The notes under the pieces are model-generated. The model ran no database searches. It worked only from the letters and a program-made list of their open reading frames with translations, and was not told where the DNA came from. Below, piece by piece: positions 35,101-42,735 of a stretch of DNA of 64,000 bases. The stretch is from Lysobacterales bacterium. GTDB taxonomy: Bacteria; Pseudomonadota; Gammaproteobacteria; Xanthomonadales; SZUA-36. Position 1 is the stretch's first letter, and each line of letters begins with the position of its first letter. A program made the translations under genes and the position numbers. The stretch is taken from NCBI GenBank assembly GCA_014238945.1, contig JABAAB010000064.1:124001-188000 (forward strand), in the 5' to 3' direction.

Positions 35101-36567
35101 TTGAATCACAAAACAATTTCCTTGATTTTTGTGCTGGCCACTTTTTTGGCAGCCTGCCAATCAACCTTGCAAACGAATGACGTCAATGGTGATGTCGTAG
35201 AACAGTTGCAGGACCAGGCTCTTTCCAGCGACCTGGCTTTTGAGATCCTGGCATCACTGACCTCCGAAGTTGGACCCAGAATGGGCGGCAGCGAAGGTGA
35301 CAAACTCGCGGTCAAGTGGGCTATTGAACAAATGCGCAATCTGGGGTTTGACCGCGTCTGGACCGAGCCGGTCAATTTTCCGCAGTGGCTGCGGAAAAGT
35401 GAGAGCGCGCAGGCTCTGGTGGTACGCAAGCCAAAGGACCCCGATGTTCTGAAGTGGATGGAAGACAGGTCCATCAAAATAGAACCCAGTGTTTATGACC
35501 TGGCGGTCACGGCCCTGGGCGGAAGCCCCTCAACCAATGGTGAAATCGAAGCGGAATTATTGCAATTCGACACTCTTGAAGCATTGGAAGCGGCAACCAC
35601 AGAAGAAGTCACTGGGAAAATAGTCTTTCTGTCTACCAGGATGAGAAGAAGCCGGGATGGGGCGGGTTATGGTGAAACGGTAGTTAACCGCAGTCGTGGC
35701 CCTTTTGTGGCCGCCTCAAAAGGTGCAGTGGCGCTGTTAATCCGCTCGGTGGGAACCGACAATAACCGCTTACCACACACGGGCATGATATCAGGGACCG
35801 AAGAGGGTGAACCCGTACCCTCCGCTGCCGTGTCCAATCCAGATGCTGACAACCTGATGATGTTTCTGAGTGGAAAAGAGCCGGTAAATATTCGCCTCAA
35901 TCTTGATGTGGGTTTTGAAGAAGAAATTACCTCCTTTAACGTGGTGGGAGAGTTTGATGGCAGGGATGATGTAACCGAATTTGTTATGCTTGGCGCACAT
36001 CTCGATTCTTGGGACCTGGGCACTGGTGCAGTAGATGATGGTGCAGGCGTCGCTCTTGTAATGGCGGCTGCCAAATTGGTGGCTGACCTGCCTTCGCGGC
36101 CCCAATATGGCATTCGTGTAGTCCTGTTTGCAAATGAAGAACAGGGCATTTACGGAGGTAAAACCTATGCGAAGCTACACCAGGTGGAACTGGGTAGTCA
36201 CCTGGTCGGTGCGGAGTCAGATTTTGGTGCAGATCGTATTTATCAATTTCGTACACGTGTTCTGCCAGAGGCCGAACCGGAAATGCAGAAACTGGCAGGG
36301 TACCTCGAAAGACTGGGAATAGAGCGCGACCTAGAGAAACCGGCTGGTGGCGGTGCCGACATAGGTCAAATGAGAAAAATCGGCTTAGCGGCAATCGACC
36401 TGCGACAGGACGGCAGTCGTTATTTTGACTGGCACCATACGGCCAATGACACGCTGGACAAAGTTGAGCCCGAAAATCTGCAGCATAATCTGGCAGCCTG
36501 GGTTACCCTGACCTATCTGACCGCTGATACGAAAACTGGTTTTGGGCCAGTAGAGCCTTCCGAATAA
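35101..36567 (+). CDS. M28-family metallopeptidase lipoprotein
   Basis: A 488-residue peptidase with lipoprotein signal FVLATFLAAC. It has the two-zinc M28 layout: VMLGAHLDSWDLGTGAVDDG carries the His and bridging Asp, VLFANEEQGIYGG the catalytic Glu pair, ESDFGADRIY another ligand, and DWHHTANDTLDKV the last His. A PA-like insert probably occupies about residues 130-260. It resembles bacterial relatives of carboxypeptidase Q and would digest peptides at the cell envelope. The start is TTG 35101 with GGAGA upstream; without it the signal peptide is lost. Confidence 0.88.
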   Translation: MNHKTISLIFVLATFLAACQSTLQTNDVNGDVVEQLQDQALSSDLAFEILASLTSEVGPRMGGSEGDKLAVKWAIEQMRNLGFDRVWTEPVNFPQWLRKSESAQALVVRKPKDPDVLKWMEDRSIKIEPSVYDLAVTALGGSPSTNGEIEAELLQFDTLEALEAATTEEVTGKIVFLSTRMRRSRDGAGYGETVVNRSRGPFVAASKGAVALLIRSVGTDNNRLPHTGMISGTEEGEPVPSAAVSNPDADNLMMFLSGKEPVNIRLNLDVGFEEEITSFNVVGEFDGRDDVTEFVMLGAHLDSWDLGTGAVDDGAGVALVMAAAKLVADLPSRPQYGIRVVLFANEEQGIYGGKTYAKLHQVELGSHLVGAESDFGADRIYQFRTRVLPEAEPEMQKLAGYLERLGIERDLEKPAGGGADIGQMRKIGLAAIDLRQDGSRYFDWHHTANDTLDKVEPENLQHNLAAWVTLTYLTADTKTGFGPVEPSE

Positions 36568-36651
36568 ACCGCATCCTGGATCAGGCACCAAAGCGTAAAT
36601 TTTGGTGCCGCCCGGGTATTTGAAGGTGTGTACAGTTCAGAGTTAATCTAA

Positions 36652-36679
36652 TTGACAATCATTCTCATTTGCATTTAAA
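36652..36679 (+). promoter_or_regulatory. bfd promoter with overlapping Fur box
   Basis: TTGACA at 36652-36657 is a perfect -35 and TTTAAA at 36674-36679 a fair -10 (16-bp spacer). Bases 36654-36672 read on the minus strand match the 19-bp Fur consensus at 14 positions. The box fills the spacer, so Fe-Fur binding would block polymerase. This predicts bfd expression under iron starvation. Confidence 0.7.
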
Positions 36680-36706
36680 CTTGACGTATTATCCACGGAA
36701 TAGTTT

Positions 36707-36916
36707 ATGTACGTTTGTGTTTGCAATGCAGTGACCGATTCTGACATCCTCAGTGCCGTGGATGGCGGGGTGCGTACTCAGAGACAATTGACACGAGAGA
36801 CCGGTTGCAGTGGCAGTTGTGGAAAGTGCAGGGTGATGGCGGGTGAGATTCTTAGACAGGCCCTGAACGAGCATCGGGAAGTGCGTGAACTGCTGCCACT
36901 AATGCAGCCAGCCTGA
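36707..36916 (+). CDS. bfd: Bacterioferritin-associated ferredoxin
   Basis: A [2Fe-2S] protein of 69 residues that passes electrons to bacterioferritin to release stored iron. The cluster cysteines are CVCNAVTD at the N terminus and GCSGSCGKC in the middle, spaced as in Bfd. Its own promoter carries a Fur box. bfr follows after 112 bp. Confidence 0.95.
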   Translation: MYVCVCNAVTDSDILSAVDGGVRTQRQLTRETGCSGSCGKCRVMAGEILRQALNEHREVRELLPLMQPA

Positions 36917-37028
36917 TTTTTCCAGTACCGGAATTCTACTTGCGCTTGCAACGCGTTACCCCCATTATCATCTGTTCAATAAACGAAGTTCATCTGCTGA
37001 AATCAGTCCCATCAAGGAGTCCGGAAAG

Positions 37029-37496
37029 ATGAAAGGCGACCTCAGGGTTATTGAGTTTCTCAATGCCGTGCTGCGTAACGAATTAACCGCAATTAATCAG
37101 TATTTCCTGCATTCGCGGATGTACAGGGACATGGGTCTGTTGGAGTTGGCTGAACATGCACACGAGGAATCAATTGATGAGATGAAGCACGCTGACCAGT
37201 TGATTGAGCGTGTGTTGTTTCTCGAAGGACTTCCTAATTTGCAGGATATCGGCAATTTGAGAATCGGGGAAAATCCCGCTGAGATGATAAGCTGTGATCT
37301 GTCCCTTGAGATGGAAGCATTGCCCGTATTACAAGATGCAATTTCCTATTGTGAGGAAACCAGGGATTTTGTCAGCCGTGAACTGCTGGAGGATATTCTC
37401 TGTTCTGAGGAAGAGCACGTTGACTGGCTGGAAACTCAGTTGGAATTGATTGAAAAAGTCGGCATTGAAAATTACCTTCAAACAAAAATGGATTGA
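37029..37496 (+). CDS. bfr: Bacterioferritin
   Basis: A heme-containing ferritin of 155 residues that stores iron as a 24-mer. All ferroxidase ligands are present with E. coli numbering: Glu18, Glu51, His54, Glu94, Glu127 and His130. The heme ligand Met52 is there too (IDEMKHAD). AAGGAG precedes the ATG. It follows bfd, the usual partner, and may be expressed partly from the bfd promoter; the 112-bp gap could hold a second promoter not resolved by eye. Confidence 0.96.
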   Translation: MKGDLRVIEFLNAVLRNELTAINQYFLHSRMYRDMGLLELAEHAHEESIDEMKHADQLIERVLFLEGLPNLQDIGNLRIGENPAEMISCDLSLEMEALPVLQDAISYCEETRDFVSRELLEDILCSEEEHVDWLETQLELIEKVGIENYLQTKMD

Positions 37497-37649
37497 TTAA
37501 AATTGTTTTGGTGCTCGGGCCAGGCCGGTGTTGAGACATTTTTATCGACGCCAACCGCACTTTGTCTTGAGATTGATTGAATTCAACCACATTTGTAAGT
37601 TCAGGACATCATGTTGGTGTCGGTAGTGGATGTAATATTGTAGGAGTCT

Positions 37650-38201
37650 ATGTTCAGCCAATCCAGCCAGCCCTGTCAGTTTGAAAGAGATTGTGCAGTC
37701 GTCATGATTCCGTCCGGTGATGAGTTAACTTTGCCGGCTGGGACCGTGGGCTATATCACCCAGTCACTGGGAGGCAGCTTTACCGTATTTGTCGATGGCA
37801 ATCTGTTTCGGGTGGCGGGGATAGACGCTGACGCTATTGGCAAGGAGCCCGTCTTACCACCTCTGTTGCCAGAGGGCGCCAGTGATGATGACTGTGAAAA
37901 GCTGGTCTGGTCACAACTCAGAACCTGTTATGACCCTGAAATTCCGGTCAATGTTGTAGACCTGGGTTTGATTTATACATGTGAGTTGTTTTTGAACAGC
38001 CAGGGACAAAGAGATGTAGCTGTGAGTATGACCTTGACCGCGCCTGGTTGCGGTATGGGTGACATCCTCGTCGATGATGTCCGCAGCAAGATTGAGATCA
38101 TTCCAACCATTCACCATGTGGACGTTGAACTGACATTTGAACCACTGTGGAACTACCAGATGATGTCAGAGGCTGCACGACTCGAAACCGGGATGCTCTG
38201 A
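37650..38201 (+). CDS. sufT: SufT/MIP18-family Fe-S maturation protein
   Basis: A 183-residue protein whose C-terminal half is a DUF59/MIP18 domain: SQLRTCYDPEIPVNVVDLGLIY and TLTAPGCGMGDILVDDV with the conserved Cys. Residues 1-80 form the small N-terminal region seen in stand-alone SufT proteins. SufT helps mature Fe-S proteins when demand is high. No other suf or isc gene is in the window. Its position behind bfd-bfr places it in an iron-handling block; it is 153 bp after bfr and may have its own promoter. Confidence 0.88.
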   Translation: MFSQSSQPCQFERDCAVVMIPSGDELTLPAGTVGYITQSLGGSFTVFVDGNLFRVAGIDADAIGKEPVLPPLLPEGASDDDCEKLVWSQLRTCYDPEIPVNVVDLGLIYTCELFLNSQGQRDVAVSMTLTAPGCGMGDILVDDVRSKIEIIPTIHHVDVELTFEPLWNYQMMSEAARLETGML

Positions 38202-38242
38202 TCGCCGTCTGTGGTCGTTTTAAATTTGAGGGCAGGTTGAGC

Positions 38243-39271
38243 TCAGGGTCGTTCCACCACGGTAATTTCAGTATCGGACTTTAGAGTGAGGCGCGCTTTC
38301 ATTGCCCCGGTCATGTATATTTTCCCCTGTTCATCAACCACCAATACGGTGTCAATCCCAAGCGCATTTGCTACGCCCAACCAGTCTGCAGGACCTGCAA
38401 CCATTAATGCTGTTGCAGCAGCGTCCGCAACCAGTCCCTCAGTCGCGACGACGGTGACCGATGACAGACCGGAGACTGGCCAGCCAGTTGTGGGGTTAAT
38501 AATGTGTGGGTAGCGGACTGGCTGGCTCACCCCCTCCTTGTTTTCTCTGTATCGGTGTGAATTTCCCGACGTGAATACAGCCTCATCTCCATTGATGTCG
38601 ATGCTTCCCAATACACCGCCGGTGGGGTTACTGATTCCGATTTTCCATGGATCTGAAGTCTTGGCGCCAAAAGCCCTCAAGTCACCTCCGGCGTTTACAA
38701 TTGCAGCGGGGACGTTCATGTCACGTAAATACTCTATAGCGATATCGACCGCGTAACCCTTTGCGATACCCCCGAAATCGAACTGAACGTGTGGATTAAT
38801 ACTGCTCACCTGGTTTCCATCGAAGTGCACATCAAGACTGGAAGGGTGTAAAGAGAGTCTGTTGAGGATAGCTTCAGATGCAGGTGGTGGACCCAGCAGT
38901 GGGAAGTTGGATGTGTGGAATCCCCAGAGTTCAATCAATCCACCTATTGCTGGGTTGAAACGGCCTGCACTCGCACTTTCCAGCTGTTGTGATTGACGGA
39001 TCAGCGTATCCATGTCGACGCTGATCCTGATCTTCCTGCCTTCAGAAAATGCCTGATTTATGCGGGTCAGTTCTCCAGGTTCCCAGGCATGCCACTCACG
39101 GTGCATGAATTGAAATTTTTGTTGCAGGGTGCCGAAGGCATGGGATGCCAGTTCTTCATGTGTCTGCCTCAGGCTCACCTCAACCCGGGTGCCGAAAACA
39201 TAATACTCGGCGTGCTGGTCTTGCAGCTGATTACATGCGGTCAATGCCAGGGATAGACAGAAACCTGCCAA
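38243..39271 (-). CDS. apbE: FAD:protein FMN transferase ApbE (lipoprotein)
   Basis: Attaches FMN covalently to Thr or Ser of target flavoproteins in the periplasm, using FAD and Mg. The 342 residues carry a short lipoprotein signal ending LALTAC, the region FNPAIGGLIELWGFH, VNAGGDLRAFG and the metal-site block HIINPTTGWPVSG. The only usable start is TTG 39271, which gives a signal with little positive charge; an upstream non-standard start cannot be excluded. nqr, rnf or other flavinylated targets are not adjacent. It lies 55 bp behind fadE on the same strand. Confidence 0.9.
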   Translation of the reverse strand: MAGFCLSLALTACNQLQDQHAEYYVFGTRVEVSLRQTHEELASHAFGTLQQKFQFMHREWHAWEPGELTRINQAFSEGRKIRISVDMDTLIRQSQQLESASAGRFNPAIGGLIELWGFHTSNFPLLGPPPASEAILNRLSLHPSSLDVHFDGNQVSSINPHVQFDFGGIAKGYAVDIAIEYLRDMNVPAAIVNAGGDLRAFGAKTSDPWKIGISNPTGGVLGSIDINGDEAVFTSGNSHRYRENKEGVSQPVRYPHIINPTTGWPVSGLSSVTVVATEGLVADAAATALMVAGPADWLGVANALGIDTVLVVDEQGKIYMTGAMKARLTLKSDTEITVVERP

Positions 39272-39326
39272 ATACCCGGATACCTGCGTTGCGGAAAAAG
39301 GGGGTACTCCGACGACGAGTGTGTCC

Positions 39327-41795
39327 TCAGGCCGCCTGCTCGGTGCCGTGTTCGACCGTGTTGCGCTGACCCATCCTTAGCACGCTGCTTTCAAATTCAT
39401 CAACCGAAATAATTTCCGCGACCAATTTCCTTACAATCTTTAGTTCCCGTGCCTCCTCGGCTGTGATAATGGATAACTCAACCGCCTGGTCAAGCTGTGT
39501 CTTTTTGGCCATGACATCCAATTCACCGGAATTTTGAGCCTTGAGAAGACGTCTCTCCAGAGGCTCCATTGCAATCACTTTGGGTAAGGCGATTTCCAAT
39601 AACCCGACCGGATTATCCTCGCTGGAGGAAATAAATGCTCCCTTGGTAAGACGGCTTCGGGTCTCTGAAGGGGATAACAGGAGTTGCGCGACTTTGTGAC
39701 CCAGACGGTCCCCCGGCTCACGTTCATGACGTCCCAGCGGAAATATGATTACCGCAAGAAGAATACGTACGGCCCGGCTGGGAAAATTATCCACCACATT
39801 GCCCAACGCAGTTTGAATCTTGTACACGGCATCGTGAAACGCCCAGGCCAATATGGGTTGATCTGCTCCCGGCCGACCCTGCATTTCAAATCTTTTGAGC
39901 ATAGCCGAGCAGATATACAACTGGCTCAGAACGTCACCGAGTCTCGCAGAGATTCGTTCCTTGTATTTTAACTTGCCACCAAGGGTCAGCATTGATATGT
40001 CTGATGCAAAGGCCAGGGCAGCGGAATAACGGGTCAACTTTCGATAATATCGCCCGGTTCTGCGGTCTGATGGAACGGCTGCGAAACGTGCAAAACTCAA
40101 GCCGAACAGCATACTGCGAACCGCATTGCCGATGCTGTAGCCGATGTGACTGAACAGGTTATGATCAAATTCTTCAAGCCCTTTTACCTTATCGCCCATA
40201 CGGGCCGCGAGCATTTCCTTGAGCACGTAGGGATGGCAACGTATCGCCCCCTGACCAAAAATCATCAGGCTACGGGTCAGTATGTTGGCACCCTCAACGG
40301 TTATCCAGATCGGTATTCCCTGCCAGCCCCTGCCAAGGTAATTACGCGGGCCCATGATGATGCCCTTGCCGCCATGCACGTCCATTGCATCGGAAATGAC
40401 CTGCCGTGACATGTCGGTTGTGTGGAATTTGGCAATCGCTGACGGTACCGCTGGCTTTTCACCCATGTCCACAACCGACGCGGTCATCCGGGAAAGTGCA
40501 GATATTGCGTATGTGTATGCAGCCAGCCTTGCCAGTGCTTCTTCAACACCCTCAAAACGACCAATGGGCAGGTTGAACTGCTTGCGGATACGTGCATAGG
40601 CCCCGGTTGCCTGCGCACACAACTTGACACCACCTGACGAACATGAGGGTAATGTGATGGCGCGTCCAACCGACAAGAGTTCAATCAACATACGCCAGCC
40701 CTGTCCGGCCCTTTCGATGCCACCAACAAGAGCATCCACGGGAACAAAAACGTCTTTGCCACGAATGGGGCCATTGGAAAACGGCACATTCAATGGGAAA
40801 TGACGATTTCCAATTTCCATCCCGGGCGTATCACGTGAAACCAGTGCAAGGCTGATGCCGAGCTTTTTCTTGTCTCCAACAAGGCCATCCGGGTCATATA
40901 GCTGAATTGCCAGGCCGATGATAGTGGCGACTGGTGCCAGGGTTATATAGCGTTTATCAAAATTCAGACGTATTCCGAGTACCTGTTTGCCTTCAAATTC
41001 ACCCTTGCAAATCACACCCGTGTCTGGAATCGATGTTGCATCTGAACCAGCGGTTGGACCAGTCAAGCCGAAACATGGAATTTCCTCGCCTCTGGCCAGA
41101 CGGGGCAGATAATGTTTTTTTTGCTCCTGGGTGCCATAGTGCACGAGTAATTCGGCCGGCCCCAGTGAATTTGGAACAGCGACCGTAGGTGTGGTGACCG
41201 GGCAAACCGATGCCAATTTCTGCAAAACCGCCCTGTGAGCCAATGCTGAAAACCCCAGTCCACCGTATTCGACCGGTATGATCATTCCGAAAAACCGATG
41301 TTCTTTCAAATAACTCCAGACTTCAGGTGGCAAGTCAGCCAATTCGTGTGCTATCTGCCAAGGGTTGAGCATTTCACACAACTCTTCCACCGGTCCGTCC
41401 ATGAAAGCTTGCTCGGCCTCGGTCAATTCAGGCCACTGTGCTTCAAGCAAGGAGTTCCAGTCCGGATTTCCTGCAAACAATTCCCCTTCCCAACCGACGG
41501 TTCCGGCTTCCATTGCAACACGTTCTGTATCAGAAAGTGTTGGCAGCATCTTGCGATATATTTTCAACAGGGCCTCACTGAGCCATTGACGTCGCAGAAA
41601 TTTCAGGTTTAACGGCAGGGCGATGGCAGCAAACACTATGGATATCGTTATGACAGCCAGCATGGAAATAGAAGTGAAAGCGGAAAACGCCCACAGCACC
41701 AGACCCATGGCAATGGTCCAGGGCAACAAGCGAATACCACGAAAAGCGGCAACGATTGATAAACCCAACAAACTAGCTATCAGCATCCAGAACAT
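39327..41795 (-). CDS. fadE: Acyl-CoA dehydrogenase FadE
   Basis: Catalyses the first step of fatty-acid beta-oxidation, making trans-2-enoyl-CoA. The 822 residues match the long FadE type (E. coli 814), not the 380-residue classical type. Two N-terminal membrane helices are followed by EYGGLGFSALAHRAVLQKLA, FGLTGPTAGSDATSIPD, SNGPIRGKDVFVPVDALVGG and the DVHGGKGIIMGPRNYLGRGW stretch of the flavin domain, then a C-terminal extension. GGAGG lies nine bases before the ATG. It is divergent from a TetR regulator, with candidate operators in between. Confidence 0.96.
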   Translation of the reverse strand: MFWMLIASLLGLSIVAAFRGIRLLPWTIAMGLVLWAFSAFTSISMLAVITISIVFAAIALPLNLKFLRRQWLSEALLKIYRKMLPTLSDTERVAMEAGTVGWEGELFAGNPDWNSLLEAQWPELTEAEQAFMDGPVEELCEMLNPWQIAHELADLPPEVWSYLKEHRFFGMIIPVEYGGLGFSALAHRAVLQKLASVCPVTTPTVAVPNSLGPAELLVHYGTQEQKKHYLPRLARGEEIPCFGLTGPTAGSDATSIPDTGVICKGEFEGKQVLGIRLNFDKRYITLAPVATIIGLAIQLYDPDGLVGDKKKLGISLALVSRDTPGMEIGNRHFPLNVPFSNGPIRGKDVFVPVDALVGGIERAGQGWRMLIELLSVGRAITLPSCSSGGVKLCAQATGAYARIRKQFNLPIGRFEGVEEALARLAAYTYAISALSRMTASVVDMGEKPAVPSAIAKFHTTDMSRQVISDAMDVHGGKGIIMGPRNYLGRGWQGIPIWITVEGANILTRSLMIFGQGAIRCHPYVLKEMLAARMGDKVKGLEEFDHNLFSHIGYSIGNAVRSMLFGLSFARFAAVPSDRRTGRYYRKLTRYSAALAFASDISMLTLGGKLKYKERISARLGDVLSQLYICSAMLKRFEMQGRPGADQPILAWAFHDAVYKIQTALGNVVDNFPSRAVRILLAVIIFPLGRHEREPGDRLGHKVAQLLLSPSETRSRLTKGAFISSSEDNPVGLLEIALPKVIAMEPLERRLLKAQNSGELDVMAKKTQLDQAVELSIITAEEARELKIVRKLVAEIISVDEFESSVLRMGQRNTVEHGTEQAA

Positions 41796-41839
41796 GGTTC
41801 TTGACCTCCGAAAAAACCTGGAACGCGCTAATTACCCAT

Positions 41840-41879
41840 ATTATACGCGCCTGGCAACAATAATGGCCGATCTGCCAGG
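41840..41879 (-). promoter_or_regulatory. fadE promoter region with inverted repeat
   Basis: On the minus strand TATAAT (41845-41840) is a perfect -10. Just upstream a 7-bp inverted repeat, CCTGGCA (41850-41856) and TGCCAGG (41873-41879), covers the -35 area, where I see no good -35 hexamer. The layout fits a repressor site over a weak promoter. Confidence 0.5.
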
Positions 41880-41904
41880 AACACAAACACATTACGAAAA
41901 GCAG

Positions 41905-41924
41905 TCCATACGTTAGAGTATGGA
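41905..41924. promoter_or_regulatory. 20-bp palindrome, candidate TetR operator
   Basis: TCCATAC and GTATGGA form a perfect 7-6-7 inverted repeat midway between fadE and the TetR gene. Length and symmetry suit a TetR-family dimer, so it is a good candidate for the divergent regulator's site. Confidence 0.55.
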
Positions 41925-42037
41925 AAATGCACGATCCGGAGTCAACCATAATCGACGCTATGTTGAAATGAACTTGTCAGGTATGCTTGGTAGTTGACTG
42001 TCATCCGATATCAGGCGGGTTTGTGGTTCCATCAGCC

Positions 42038-42607
42038 ATGAGGAAAAAAGAACGATCAACTCTAAGCGCTGGTGACTGGGAGCAGCATGCGCTGATTATG
42101 ATTGCAGAGTGCGGAATACGGGCAGTCGCTGTTGAATCTCTGGCACGCCGTATGGGTGTTACCAAGGGTAGTTTTTACTGGCATTTTCCCAATCGTGATT
42201 CTTTGATTGAGCAATCACTATTACGCTGGGAGAAACACGATGAAGCCAATTTACAGGCATCACTGGGCGCCATCGACAATCCCCGCGAAAGACTACGCTC
42301 ATTTTTCCTGCGTACCAGTCGTGAAAAACTAACTCATAACGTTCTAAGTTCACTTTGCTCCGCTGCAGACCACCCACAGGTAGAACCTTTGCTGGAAAGA
42401 GTGGCTGAACGTCGCATGAGTCATATCAAATCGGCCTATATCGAAATCGGATTTGCCGAATCTGAGGCATCACATCGAGCCCGTCTGACGTATTCTGCCT
42501 ATCTGGGGTTTTTGCAGTTGCGCAGACAACACCAGGCTCCTGGATTTAGCACGGAAGAATTTGAGGCGTACATGATGCACGTAATCGAAACCCTGATACC
42601 CGGTTAG
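42038..42607 (+). CDS. TetR/AcrR-family transcriptional regulator
   Basis: A 189-residue regulator. The DNA-binding domain occupies residues 10-60: ALIMIAECGIRAVAVESLAR, then MGVTKGSFYWHFPNRDSLIEQ is the recognition region. The ligand-binding C-terminal half is variable and helical. I chose ATG 42038 (MRKKERSTLS); the frame is open upstream to 41987 without good starts. Divergence from fadE and the inverted repeats between them suggest that it controls fadE and itself, perhaps with an acyl-CoA as signal; this is inferred from position only. Confidence 0.9.
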   Translation: MRKKERSTLSAGDWEQHALIMIAECGIRAVAVESLARRMGVTKGSFYWHFPNRDSLIEQSLLRWEKHDEANLQASLGAIDNPRERLRSFFLRTSREKLTHNVLSSLCSAADHPQVEPLLERVAERRMSHIKSAYIEIGFAESEASHRARLTYSAYLGFLQLRRQHQAPGFSTEEFEAYMMHVIETLIPG

Positions 42608-42735
42608 CTAAGTGATCGACATAGAAAATTAAAGTTATTTGACATTGAAAATTACACGATGAACAGATATTCTGCCCGCCAGTTTTCACGCAGCAAGAAG
42701 TTTTGTTGGATTCCAACTCTGATGGGGTTAGCAGT

